From Rubritalea squalenifaciens DSM 18772 (lineage in GTDB: Bacteria > Verrucomicrobiota > Verrucomicrobiia > Verrucomicrobiales > Akkermansiaceae), in the NCBI RefSeq assembly GCF_900141815.1, contig NZ_FQYR01000008.1, positions 62,001 through 126,000 of the forward strand: a stretch of DNA of 64,000 bases, written 5' to 3'. The notes under the pieces are model-generated. The model was not told the origin of the DNA and searched no databases. It worked only from the letters and a program-made list of their open reading frames with translations. Shown here one piece after another: positions 53,084 to 61,676 of this stretch (position 1 is the first letter of the stretch; every line of letters begins with the position of its first letter). Made by a program: the position numbers and the translations under genes.

Positions 53084-53329
53084 ATGTCAACGATCGTAAA
53101 ATATGGCATGATCGAATTCAAAATGGAGGCAGACTCCGTTGGCTATGCCTTCAACTGCCCCTTGTGCCACCAAATGTTCTTCTGCAGCGGAGGACTTGAC
53201 CACGCCAAAGTCACGGCTCGAGAGCACCTTCAGCAATTCCACCGCGTCACGCCCATCCCAGCGGAAACAGTCACGGAATTGGATGACGATACGCCCAAGG
53301 TGGCTATTCAACACGCCCCCCAGGCTTAA
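53084..53329 (+). CDS. Small zinc-finger-like protein
   Basis: Not recognised. 81 residues. A Cys2His2-like arrangement is visible: Cys25-x2-Cys28, then His48-x4-His53 within AREHLQQFH, with additional Cys34 and His40. The spacing between the Cys and His pairs (19) is longer than in classical fingers. The C-terminal 25 residues are acidic and flexible. No signal peptide; probably a cytoplasmic nucleic-acid or protein binder. Convergent with the MBL hydrolase, 4 bases apart. Confidence 0.7.
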   Translation: MSTIVKYGMIEFKMEADSVGYAFNCPLCHQMFFCSGGLDHAKVTAREHLQQFHRVTPIPAETVTELDDDTPKVAIQHAPQA

Positions 53330-53333
53330 GCTT

Positions 53334-54185
53334 CTAAAACAGCTCTGTTTGGATCAAGTCACCGTCCAAGGCCACTCCAGGCTTAGACTCTGTCCCGAAC
53401 TCAAGCCACTCGGTCGGAGCATCTTGCTGGGCACAGAGCACCTTTACGTGGTCCAGCCCGCCATGGTCCAACAAGCCTTGCACCGTTTTCGTCGCAAGAT
53501 CAGGGCAATTACAGTCACCACTCAGATGACCGAGAACAACCCCTTGTAAAAGACCGCAGCCAACATCAGCGAGTAACTCGCCAGCCTGGGTGTTGGACAG
53601 GTGACCATGCCTTGAAGCGATGCGCTGTTTCGTCGACCATGGGCGCTTGGTATCAGCCTCCAGCATGTCCTCGTCGTAGTTGGACTCCACAAAAATGGCA
53701 TGAGATCCTTTCAAATGTGATCGCATCGCTTGCGTGATATAACCGACGTCAGTCACCAACCCAAAGCGGGTCCCCCCTTGCTCAACGACAAATCCCACAG
53801 GCTCCGCGGCATCATGCGGAATAGGGAATGGATGCACATGGAGACCGCCCAGTTGAAAGCCCTGCCCCGTCTGGAACACCTTCCATTCGATGTCACTTTT
53901 TAAATTCCACTCCAATGCCTCCTTAGTCATGGCATTGGCAAACAAGGGAATACGGCGTTTACGCAGAAAAACGTCCACCCCTCTGGCATGGTCACTATGC
54001 TCATGAGTCAGCACTAGACCTGTGAGACTGTCTGGATCCACCCCCAGCATTTCGAGCCGCAGAACGATCTGCTTGGCACTTAATCCTGCATCAATCAGAA
54101 TTCTGGTATTTCCAGACTCCAGGATTGTTGCATTTCCGCCGCTTCCGCTTCCCAGTACTGCCATCCGCATTCTCACGCGCCCCAT
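53334..54185 (-). CDS. Metallo-beta-lactamase-fold hydrolase, WalJ/YycJ-like
   Basis: MBL-fold enzyme similar to YycJ/WalJ, a 5'-exonuclease linked to cell-wall and DNA repair functions in Firmicutes. 283 residues (ATG options within MGRVRMRMAVLGSG). The opening MAVLGSGSGGNATILE and the LTHEHSDHARG metal motif are typical; further ligands are in PHDAAEP, VTDVG and VVLGHLSGDCN. VESNYDEDML is characteristic of YycJ. The exact substrate is uncertain. Confidence 0.9.
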   Translation of the reverse strand: MGRVRMRMAVLGSGSGGNATILESGNTRILIDAGLSAKQIVLRLEMLGVDPDSLTGLVLTHEHSDHARGVDVFLRKRRIPLFANAMTKEALEWNLKSDIEWKVFQTGQGFQLGGLHVHPFPIPHDAAEPVGFVVEQGGTRFGLVTDVGYITQAMRSHLKGSHAIFVESNYDEDMLEADTKRPWSTKQRIASRHGHLSNTQAGELLADVGCGLLQGVVLGHLSGDCNCPDLATKTVQGLLDHGGLDHVKVLCAQQDAPTEWLEFGTESKPGVALDGDLIQTELF

Positions 54186-54295
54186 CCTAGGGAATCAGTC
54201 CCACTGCTCAAGCCTGTTTAGAAAAGAACATAGAGACCCTGATTTTCCGCACTTTTGCCTTTCGTCTGCCCGTGAAATCACTACACCTTCTAGTC

Positions 54296-54985
54296 ATGAA
54301 CACGATGAAAATTCTCATTGGAGCTACCTTCGCTCTCTTGCTTGCTGGTCTCATTACCTCCTACCAGACCATGAAAAATAATGAGAAGTCTGATCCCCGC
54401 GCCGCGGAGATCGAGAAACTCGAAAAGCGCTTAGCTGAACTCGAAGCCGCTAAAAACTCCAACGCGCCACTGGGCAGCAACAACTTTTCTAACAACCAGT
54501 ACGGATCTGGCGGCTTCCAACCACAAGCCGTGCCTAACCCACTGGAGCAACAAGCTGCCACCCAAGCAGCCCAGCTTCAAATCGAAAAGCTCAAGCAGGA
54601 GATTGCCGAACTGAAGAACGACAACGAAGACAGTGTGAAGAAAGCTGACCTTGCCGAACGTGAAGCTCAGGCCCTACTTGAGAATGAAATGGACCGACGC
54701 CAGCCCGAAATGGCCCGAGCAAACCGCATCAAGCAAGCATTGCTCATGGCTCGTGTCGAGAAGTGGTATGAGGAAGAAAAGCTCGTAACCATCCTCATCG
54801 AAAGACCTGAGGACGTACAGTCAGGCCTCATTCTGGCAATCCGTAGAAACTCTGGAATTATCGGCCGTCTGCAAGTCGGCACCGTTGAGAATAACAAAGC
54901 CGTGGCTGACCCAATCCCTGGAAGTTTCCTAGGAGGTGTAGACATCCGCGAAGGCGACGAACTCATTGTTCCTCCCGCCTACTAA
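54296..54985 (+). CDS. Membrane-anchored coiled-coil protein with C-terminal beta domain
   Basis: Unknown function. About 229 residues from ATG 54296 (MNTMKILIGATFALLLAGLI); an ATG 24 bases upstream is possible. N-terminal membrane anchor, a short coiled coil (IEKLEKRLAELEAAK), an Asn/Gly/Gln-rich linker, and a longer coiled coil (LQIEKLKQEIAELKNDNED, KKADLAEREAQALLENE). The C-terminal 80 residues are a beta domain (LILAIRRNSGIIGRLQVGTV ... GDELIV). The same three-part plan and a similar terminal domain occur in the protein encoded at 29506. First gene of a three-gene unit, 7 bases before the lipoprotein gene. Confidence 0.78.
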   Translation: MNTMKILIGATFALLLAGLITSYQTMKNNEKSDPRAAEIEKLEKRLAELEAAKNSNAPLGSNNFSNNQYGSGGFQPQAVPNPLEQQAATQAAQLQIEKLKQEIAELKNDNEDSVKKADLAEREAQALLENEMDRRQPEMARANRIKQALLMARVEKWYEEEKLVTILIERPEDVQSGLILAIRRNSGIIGRLQVGTVENNKAVADPIPGSFLGGVDIREGDELIVPPAY

Positions 54986-54992
54986 CTGACCA

Positions 54993-55613
54993 ATGACCGC
55001 ACGAAATTCATTCAGTCTCATCGTTCTATTTGGCCTCGTATCGTGCGGTCACATACATACCAAGAGTGTCACTTACTCCAATCAATCCCCCGCTCAGGTC
55101 AATCAGGCCATCGTAAGTACGGAGCTGCAACCACAGGGTGGAAAGCCCGGTCTCTCTGTATCCGCCATGGTCTACATGGCTGGTTCCGCCCAACTTGAGG
55201 GCCCCTTTAAATGGCGTATCATGGCAACAGGCAAGGACGGCCTGCATGAGTCCATGACTCTGCACAGGGTGAGTATTCGCACCACCAAGTCCCAGCGTAA
55301 AGATGTCTACCCCAGCAGCCAGCTTCCAGATGACATCCCTTTTGTCACCTACGAGAAAACACCAGGAGTCAGCTATGCTGTCTGCCAATTTCCCGGCCTA
55401 CTAGAGATTAATCCTGCTGAAGATGGCACCAGCCACATGAGCGTGGATCTCACTATCCGTAGTAAGGCCAAGGCTATACGAAAAACGGTGCACTTCACCC
55501 TGGTCAGATCCGATGAAAAGGAGACGAAATTTCTTTTCCTCCCATCGGAAATCGCTCAATCATTCGGGCCGAAAGATCCACGCCAATGGAAGTGGACCAC
55601 CTCACCGCTCTAA
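54993..55613 (+). CDS. Unknown lipoprotein
   Basis: 206 residues. Lipoprotein signal with lipobox LVSC (MTARNSFSLIVLFGLVSCGH). The mature protein appears to be a beta-sandwich of about 185 residues with no known motif. Sandwiched between the coiled-coil gene (7 bases) and the YhaM-like gene (11 bases), so the three are co-transcribed. Confidence 0.78.
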   Translation: MTARNSFSLIVLFGLVSCGHIHTKSVTYSNQSPAQVNQAIVSTELQPQGGKPGLSVSAMVYMAGSAQLEGPFKWRIMATGKDGLHESMTLHRVSIRTTKSQRKDVYPSSQLPDDIPFVTYEKTPGVSYAVCQFPGLLEINPAEDGTSHMSVDLTIRSKAKAIRKTVHFTLVRSDEKETKFLFLPSEIAQSFGPKDPRQWKWTTSPL

Positions 55614-55624
55614 CTTTTGTGAAC

Positions 55625-56833
55625 ATGGACAAGCTAACTATCTCCCAACTCAAACAGGAAGCCTCTGAAACCCCACGCACTGCCTCCATCGACGTCCAAG
55701 TTCAAAAGACTGTCGTAAAAACCACCAAGTCAGGCAAACCCTACCTAGAGTTCACACTCGCGGATGCAACCGATCAATTTACACTCAAAATCTGGGAGAA
55801 CCTACCCCAGTTTCGCAGTGCCCAAGAACTGCCTGAGAATGCCTTTCTTCGACTCTCCGGGGACTGGACGCAGAATCAATATGGTATTGATGGTGTTCGC
55901 TGGGATTTGCGCCCCATGAACCAGAGCGAGATCGATAGCTTTCTCTCAGGAGATCCTGAAACCCGCTTCACGCAGGATTCGGACTGGAAGGAGATCCTTC
56001 GCCTCACCAAGTCCATTTCAGACCCACGTCTTCGCACCCTATGCCAGCGCTTCATTGAGCGCCATGGCGAACAGTTCCGCCGTACTGCGGCTGCCAGGAA
56101 GAACCATCACGCGCGCCGTGGCGGACTGGTGGAACATGTGGCTCAGATGATGCGCTGTGCCTGCGCGATCACGTCTGTCTATTCCTCACTGAATAGAGAC
56201 TTGCTTGTCGCCGGCATACTCTTTCATGACTGCGGTAAACTCTGGGAGAACACCTACCCCGAAACAGGCTTTACCCAGCCCTATGACATGGAGGGCGAAA
56301 TGCTCGGCCACATTCCACTGGGTATCAATCTAGCAGCTCAGCTCTGGAGTGAAATGATGGAGGACGACAAGGCCAAAGATTGGGACAATCTCTACCCTCT
56401 CTCAGATGAAGTACGCATTCACTTGCTACACCTGATTGCCAGCCACCATGGGACCTATGAATTTGGCTCCCCCGCATTGCCACGTACCCCTGAGGCTATC
56501 GCCCTACACCACATAGACAACCTCGACGCCAAGTACGAGATGTTCAAACAGGCCTATGCCGTCGCTCCAGAAATTGCGCCTGGCATCCATGAGAAACAAT
56601 TCCCATTGCCAGCCAACCTCGTGGCACCTCTGGCCCATTTCCCACGCACCCATACCTTAGCGGAAGGGAACAGTGAGCCCGTAGTAGAAGAGACAAAACC
56701 AGAGCAAGAAGGCATTCTTCCCCCCAAAAAAGACGAGCCAGTAGCCGTGAGTGAGGAATCTGATGCATCAGAGGATGAAGAGGACGATGAAGAAATCCCT
56801 CGCGCCCCCTTCAACGGCGAGCTGCTATTTTAA
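55625..56833 (+). CDS. YhaM-like 3'-5' exoribonuclease / HD-domain protein
   Basis: Similar to YhaM, which trims single-stranded nucleic acid 3' ends. 402 residues from ATG 55625 (MDKLTISQLKQEA). N-terminal OB fold (VQVQKTVVKTTKSGKPYLEF...DATDQFTLKIW). HD domain: NHHARRGGLVEHVAQM, ILFHDCGKLWE (the HD pair), GHIPLGINL, and IASHHGTYEFG. The last 60 residues are acidic and Pro-rich, which YhaM lacks. The 3' end overlaps the convergent lyase gene by 9 bases. Confidence 0.85.
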   Translation: MDKLTISQLKQEASETPRTASIDVQVQKTVVKTTKSGKPYLEFTLADATDQFTLKIWENLPQFRSAQELPENAFLRLSGDWTQNQYGIDGVRWDLRPMNQSEIDSFLSGDPETRFTQDSDWKEILRLTKSISDPRLRTLCQRFIERHGEQFRRTAAARKNHHARRGGLVEHVAQMMRCACAITSVYSSLNRDLLVAGILFHDCGKLWENTYPETGFTQPYDMEGEMLGHIPLGINLAAQLWSEMMEDDKAKDWDNLYPLSDEVRIHLLHLIASHHGTYEFGSPALPRTPEAIALHHIDNLDAKYEMFKQAYAVAPEIAPGIHEKQFPLPANLVAPLAHFPRTHTLAEGNSEPVVEETKPEQEGILPPKKDEPVAVSEESDASEDEEDDEEIPRAPFNGELLF

Positions 56834-59821
56834 GCGCTGGAGGCTAACAGAATAGGTTCGTCCGCGTCTGGTCTTGAACGTGACCTTGGTTCCTTTGCTG
56901 TCAGGGAGAAGCTCCACCTTGATATCACTGGTATTCTCGGCTTGGTAGCTACCCGCCAGCATGAGGGTCTGCTCCATCACCTCTGGACCATTGCCAGCTG
57001 GCACCCACATCTCACCATCAATGCTTCCACCTGAGTTACCCGGCAGGCGTAAATCCGGATCACAGAAACTCAATTCAATGCCGCCTTCTCCCCTCTCAAC
57101 CATCAAAATGGAAGGGCAGCTGACCCCTTTAAGCAAATCATCCTCTACAGGACCTGACTTGAACAAGGCATAGGACTTCAGGTTTCCTTTTTCAACGATA
57201 TGCGCCAACTCGTCCTGCTGTTGAAGCTTATAAGGCTGCTCATTTTTGTTAGAATAGAACTTCGCTGATTTTTTCTCATCAGGCTGCACCAGGATAGCAT
57301 AGTGGTAGCTTCCCTTTTTCGGCATGACTCCGTGATCAATCCATGCCACAGCATAGTCTCCTTCAGTCGGTGGGTTCTGGTCATCCGTCAAATCAAAGCC
57401 AGAACCTTTACCCCTCGTTCCGTAGTGATAACGAGACTTCTGATGCTGCTTCCTCATTTTGAGAGCTGCACCCTCTGGAAGCCAATAGACATTACCGAGC
57501 AAGTCTCTAACTACACCTCCTGATGTCACCTCTTTCTGCCATGGAAAATCACTGAATGCTTCGGTATTCAGTTCAACCGGTTTGGATACATCCTCCAAAG
57601 ATTGCTGGAACAGCACTGTCTCTACAGGATATTTCTCACTGGCTCCTTGGATATCGCTACCTACTGCCACGATGAGGTCGTCAAAGAAGTGGTAGCTCTT
57701 CTTCGCTTTAAGTCCGGTGTAGTCCTTCTCCTTCTTCTCACTAAGCTGTGCGGCAAAGACTCCGTTCCGGTTACGATGATTAACACCACCAACAAAAGTT
57801 TCATTCGAACTAGGCATCACGATCGTCTTTTCAAAAGGCAATGCATCCACCGGCACATGGGTGACCGTGGCACCGGGAGGTCGCGCCCAGTCCCAGCCAT
57901 CCTCGCTTACACCTGAAGCCGTCAATCCACCAGGAGGCAAGATTTCTAACACACCATGACTCTGATAACGCGCATATCGGTTCACCTTGCCATAGGTTTC
58001 CCCTGACCAGACATAGCGGCTAAAGCAACGAGCAACCGCCAGCCAGTCACCTCTGCGGTGAGCACTCAAGCCTGCATAGGGCTGAACCAAATGCCCTTCA
58101 GGATCTCCTTCAGGCTGGACCTCTGGATAATCTTTACGCGCAGCCTCGTTGAGCCTCAAAGCCACACTGGCAAATTGCTTATCCAGTGACTCGCTTCCAT
58201 CGGGTGTACCTGACTTGGCAAAAGTAAGGTAAGCACCTTTAAGCCCACTGATTCCACCTTGCGAGAATGGGTGACGCCCACTCAGCGTTCTTGGCCAACT
58301 ATATCGATTACTCGTGAACCTGAGTGCGAGTAGAGCTTTCCCAAAATGCTTGTATGCCTCCTCACTCAAGCGGAATGGTGTATCAGCAAAGAACTCAAAA
58401 AGCGTTGCTGCACTGGCGACTGCCCCCGTCTCATATGCTGGATAATGACCCCAGTGGTGAAATGCCGTACCATCCTCTTTGAATCCGTCATGTGTAGTGT
58501 GCTCGTCATGAGTAATCGCTTGACTCAAGGTCTTTGTCCACTGCTCTAACACCCTATAGGTTTCACCTGGATTTTCAGTCATGAGAATCGCAATCAGCTG
58601 GGAGCGGGCCATCGTATTGATGTAATCCATGTCCGAATAACGATGAGGCGCACGAGGATCGAAACAGAAATGAGCAAAGTTAAGCCACTGCAAATTCTTC
58701 GCCACGGCATCACGCAAGCCATGCTCTTCCAGCATCCCTCTAACAAGGTAGCTCGCCAAGTAATACTCTCTGGAGGCATAGCCAAAATGGTGCAGTGTCC
58801 CATGGGAGTGACCACAGCGGAAGCCAGACTTGAGCATCAACCTAGTGAGGTTCACGTACATGCTCTCTATCTCTTCTTTATCTTTTCCCTTTGCCGCATG
58901 CCAGGCCCGCGCTAGTCGAAGCAAGAACTTACCCGTCTTGCCGATGCTCAGATGCCCCTTAGTCATCTCCTCGGACAACTTGGTATACTTGTAAACATCA
59001 TGCCCAATCCCCACCGCCACATGGCGCCCCTTCACATCACTATCGACTACCTTGATTTGATATGCCTGATATTCCTTCCTCAAATTTTCCAGATTGTAGC
59101 CACCCCCACCGACTCCACTCTTCTCCATGCGCATCTCCAGCTTCTCGATCAATGCTTCCTGTTGCTTTGTAAGAACCATTGGTTCCACCTCCTTGATCCC
59201 CTGAAGATAAAACGACTTGTGTCCATCATTACCGAAGCGGGAATGTTCATCCTCTCTGGTAAAACGATAAGCAGCGTCTGAATATGCAAAGCGGCGATCG
59301 AAATAAGTCCATGGAAGTAGATTATCTATCAGCACCTCTCCCGCTTCGCCAGAAATAGGGGCTGTAAGCTGCATCCAATCCATCTCTGCAGACTCTTTGC
59401 CGGACATACGATTGTAAGGCATCATCACGATTTGCCAGCCTGTGAAGTTCAGTTTTACATCAAACCAACAGTCCGCTTCTTGATCTCCATTGCGCCCGAA
59501 ACTAAAACGCAGCTTCTCATCACTTGCCTCACCTGGGTGGTACAGCCAGGTATTAAACACACTGGTTTGCATGAATCCTTTATCCCTACGATTCCCCGTC
59601 TGGATCTTCTCAGGCCAAATAGCACTGCCACCTTGTTGCCCCCAGCTGAACTTCAAGCTTTGCTTGCCATGCACTGCTTCATCAGCAACAACCTCCGTCT
59701 TTATCCCAGCCAGTGATTCAAATTTATTATCTCCCCCATGCTCAAAGGAATACACGGCATTGCTCTGAGCTACAGCTGGAACAACTGTAATACACATTGA
59801 AATGAGTAAGAAAAAACGCAT
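56825..59821 (-). CDS. Secreted polysaccharide lyase family 8 (chondroitinase ABC-like)
   Basis: Eliminative cleavage of glycosaminoglycans such as chondroitin or dermatan sulfate. 998 residues from ATG 59819-59821 (MRFFLLISMCITVVPAVAQS signal peptide); a TTG 36 bases upstream is an alternative. The N-terminal lyase domain (YSFEHGGDN) is a beta-sandwich as in Proteus chondroitinase ABC. An (alpha/alpha) toroid follows with RCGHSHGTLHHFGYASREYYLA and the catalytic region DGTAFHHWGHYPAYETGAV (His and Tyr, near residue 455). NRYSWPRTLSGRHPF contains the catalytic Arg, and the large C-terminal beta part ends KTRRGRTYSVSLQRLK. Length and order match ABC-type PL8. No sulfatase gene is adjacent, which is unusual for chondroitin utilisation. 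Confidence 0.9.
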   Translation of the reverse strand: MRFFLLISMCITVVPAVAQSNAVYSFEHGGDNKFESLAGIKTEVVADEAVHGKQSLKFSWGQQGGSAIWPEKIQTGNRRDKGFMQTSVFNTWLYHPGEASDEKLRFSFGRNGDQEADCWFDVKLNFTGWQIVMMPYNRMSGKESAEMDWMQLTAPISGEAGEVLIDNLLPWTYFDRRFAYSDAAYRFTREDEHSRFGNDGHKSFYLQGIKEVEPMVLTKQQEALIEKLEMRMEKSGVGGGGYNLENLRKEYQAYQIKVVDSDVKGRHVAVGIGHDVYKYTKLSEEMTKGHLSIGKTGKFLLRLARAWHAAKGKDKEEIESMYVNLTRLMLKSGFRCGHSHGTLHHFGYASREYYLASYLVRGMLEEHGLRDAVAKNLQWLNFAHFCFDPRAPHRYSDMDYINTMARSQLIAILMTENPGETYRVLEQWTKTLSQAITHDEHTTHDGFKEDGTAFHHWGHYPAYETGAVASAATLFEFFADTPFRLSEEAYKHFGKALLALRFTSNRYSWPRTLSGRHPFSQGGISGLKGAYLTFAKSGTPDGSESLDKQFASVALRLNEAARKDYPEVQPEGDPEGHLVQPYAGLSAHRRGDWLAVARCFSRYVWSGETYGKVNRYARYQSHGVLEILPPGGLTASGVSEDGWDWARPPGATVTHVPVDALPFEKTIVMPSSNETFVGGVNHRNRNGVFAAQLSEKKEKDYTGLKAKKSYHFFDDLIVAVGSDIQGASEKYPVETVLFQQSLEDVSKPVELNTEAFSDFPWQKEVTSGGVVRDLLGNVYWLPEGAALKMRKQHQKSRYHYGTRGKGSGFDLTDDQNPPTEGDYAVAWIDHGVMPKKGSYHYAILVQPDEKKSAKFYSNKNEQPYKLQQQDELAHIVEKGNLKSYALFKSGPVEDDLLKGVSCPSILMVERGEGGIELSFCDPDLRLPGNSGGSIDGEMWVPAGNGPEVMEQTLMLAGSYQAENTSDIKVELLPDSKGTKVTFKTRRGRTYSVSLQRLK

Positions 59822-59894
59822 GGGTATAGAACTCGCCCATGCGCTGGATCTTTTCAATCTTTAATCCCGCATTCTGTCATACAGGATGGAGTAC

Positions 59895-60269
59895 TTACTC
59901 CTCACTTGCTGGTTCTTCCTGCCACTGGACATCCTTGCCGTCGCCCCAAAGCTCCTCGAGTCCGTAAAGAGTACGCATGTCTTCATGCATCACATGCACC
60001 ATGACATCCACGTAGTCTAGGACCACCCACTTAGTTTCGGCACGCCCTTCGGTCTTGTAGGGTTTCACCCCGTGGCGCTCAATTACGAGCCCTTCGGTGT
60101 CACGCAGGACAGCCTTGAGGTGCGGCATGGAATTACCGGAGCAAATCACCATGAAATCAGTCAACGTAGACAGGCCACGCACATCAATGATCTTGATGTC
60201 CTCAGCTTTGTTTTCGTCAGCGGCCAGTGCACATGCCTTGGCCAGTTCGATACCTTCTACCTTTGTCAT
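59895..60269 (-). CDS. rsfS: Ribosomal silencing factor RsfS
   Basis: Binds L14 and blocks subunit joining in starvation. 124 residues. DIKIIDVRGLSTLTDFMVIC, GNSMPHLKAV and WVVLDYVDVMVHVMHEDMR are diagnostic. Slightly extended Glu/Gln-rich tail. No nadD beside it, unlike many bacteria. Confidence 0.96.
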   Translation of the reverse strand: MTKVEGIELAKACALAADENKAEDIKIIDVRGLSTLTDFMVICSGNSMPHLKAVLRDTEGLVIERHGVKPYKTEGRAETKWVVLDYVDVMVHVMHEDMRTLYGLEELWGDGKDVQWQEEPASEE

Positions 60270-60289
60270 TCTATCGCTTGGTTTGGGGT

Positions 60290-60312
60290 AAAAAAAAAGA
60301 CCCGCTCGGGTC
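60290..60312 (-). terminator. Intrinsic terminator between tRNA-Ala and rsfS
   Basis: On the minus strand GACCC / GGGTC (loop GAGC; 60299-60312) followed by eight to nine Us (60290-60298). It ends the tRNA-Ala transcript 20 bases before the rsfS start. Confidence 0.85.
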
Positions 60313-60363
60313 TCCTATCTACCTGATCTGGAACTCAGATTCCAGCTTCATTTCTGTATCTCG

Positions 60364-60392
60364 CCATCCTCCTCAAGAAAGAGGGAGGATGG
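60364..60392 (-). other. Inverted repeat overlapping the tRNA-Ala CCA end
   Basis: CCATCCTCC (60364-60372) and GGAGGATGG (60384-60392), 9-bp perfect stem. It includes the CCA 3' end of the tRNA and could form a processing stem in the precursor. Confidence 0.45.
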
Positions 60393-60465
60393 TGGAGCAT
60401 AGCGGAATCGAACCGCTGACCTTCTGCATGCCATGCAGACGCTCTACCAATTGAGCTAATGCCCC
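60390..60465 (-). tRNA. tRNA-Ala (anticodon GGC)
   Basis: A 76-base cloverleaf with encoded CCA. Acceptor GGGGCAT / ATGCTCC with the alanine identity pair G3-U70, D stem GCTC / GAGC, anticodon arm TCTGC ATGGCAT GCAGA, T arm AGCGG TTCGATT CCGCT, discriminator A. Confidence 0.96.
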
Positions 60466-60488
60466 GTTAATCCTTCGAGTGCGCGCGG

Positions 60489-60517
60489 GATTTACCCAGC
60501 TCCGCCCCTTTTTGCAA
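60489..60517 (-). promoter_or_regulatory. Candidate tRNA-Ala promoter
   Basis: On the minus strand TTGCAA (60512-60517), 17-base spacer, TAAATC (60489-60494), then the GC-rich discriminator CCGCGCGC; about 23 bases before the tRNA 5' end. Confidence 0.5.
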
Positions 60518-60534
60518 GATCTTTTTACGAAAAA

Positions 60535-61620
60535 TCACTCAGTAGGGACCACGAACTCTTCCATCACATCCAGACTGTCCACATACATAGCCAGATAGGG
60601 AAGATCCTCTTTGTTCTTCCAGAAAAAGACATAGAACGGGCGGTCACAGATGAATTTACGTGGCTCGATGACTTTTGGCTTAATCGGGCCGCCAAATGGA
60701 GCATCACTTCCTGCGTACTTAACACGTACTGCTCCTCCTTTTTCATGGAGACTCATCTCTAGGCTCTGGTAAGCAGCCGTCATAACCCTTGGGACTCCCG
60801 ATCCTTGGTAATAAATCTGCCCCTCCAAGGCTGAGGTAAAATCACGGTCGGCATTCACATTTAAGTAGGGAATCTTGATGGAATCTTTCTTGTGAATGTA
60901 TCCATCATTCAATTTCCCAGGTTCTCCATTCATGGGAGGTAATTTCTGGTATGAATCTATAGCCTGCTGGATACTTGAGACATCACCTTTAGGAAGATAG
61001 ATTACCACACTTTCGTTCTGCTTACCTTGAACTGAAAGAGCAAATGATTTACCTCCATCCTCGTAGGCCACCACTCTCACGCAATTATTAAAATCCTCAC
61101 TCGCATTTCCTGCTGTACCGAAAAAGCTGACTACTTTCTCCTCGCCACTACTCGTCTTAAATTTCAGACCATGCGCCTTGGAACGATAAAAGTGCTTAAA
61201 ATACTCAACATCTCTCTTGAGCACACCCATCACGGCTACTCCCGCAGGATTCTGCACCACTTTCTCTATAGGCAGATCCACGCCAAATGTCTGCCTCGCA
61301 TCTTCCGCAGACTTTTTAAGGAAGGCTTCGTCAGCTGGCCCCACATAGGTCTTGTACCCATTCTCCGGCATCACAGACTCTCGCTTCCATTTAAACGACG
61401 ACAGCTGCTTGATGATATCATTTTCAGGTTCTACCTTCACGATCAAGCCACCATTTTGCTTCACCATCTCTTCCCAGCACGCCTGGAACAAAGGTGACCA
61501 CACAGCCGACTCACCGGGCCTGATTTCCTCACCCGGCACTATGAGCACTTTCGGTGCTGCTGATAGAGGGCCGGATACAAGCAACATCCCTACAGCAACC
61601 AGAGAATTAATCCAACGCAT
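60535..61620 (-). CDS. Exported protein, possibly a divergent serpin
   Basis: 361 residues, close to serpin length. Signal peptide (LVAVGMLLVSGPLSAA). The mature N-terminus GESAVWSPLFQACWEEMVKQ resembles the serpin 'N...SP.SI..AL....GA' start. Near the C-terminus LHEKGGAVRVKYAG resembles a hinge before the reactive loop, and FICDRPFYVFFWKNKEDLPYL resembles the 'F..dRPF.f.I......LF.G' serpin signature. The usual small-residue hinge (AAAAT) is not evident, so inhibition is doubtful. If it is a serpin it would act on proteases in the envelope or outside. The relationship is inference from pattern only. Confidence 0.6.
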   Translation of the reverse strand: MRWINSLVAVGMLLVSGPLSAAPKVLIVPGEEIRPGESAVWSPLFQACWEEMVKQNGGLIVKVEPENDIIKQLSSFKWKRESVMPENGYKTYVGPADEAFLKKSAEDARQTFGVDLPIEKVVQNPAGVAVMGVLKRDVEYFKHFYRSKAHGLKFKTSSGEEKVVSFFGTAGNASEDFNNCVRVVAYEDGGKSFALSVQGKQNESVVIYLPKGDVSSIQQAIDSYQKLPPMNGEPGKLNDGYIHKKDSIKIPYLNVNADRDFTSALEGQIYYQGSGVPRVMTAAYQSLEMSLHEKGGAVRVKYAGSDAPFGGPIKPKVIEPRKFICDRPFYVFFWKNKEDLPYLAMYVDSLDVMEEFVVPTE

Positions 61621-61676
61621 AAGCTGCAGTCTAAGACGTCAGATAAGCTGCGGCAACGACAAAAGAGATAACCTTG

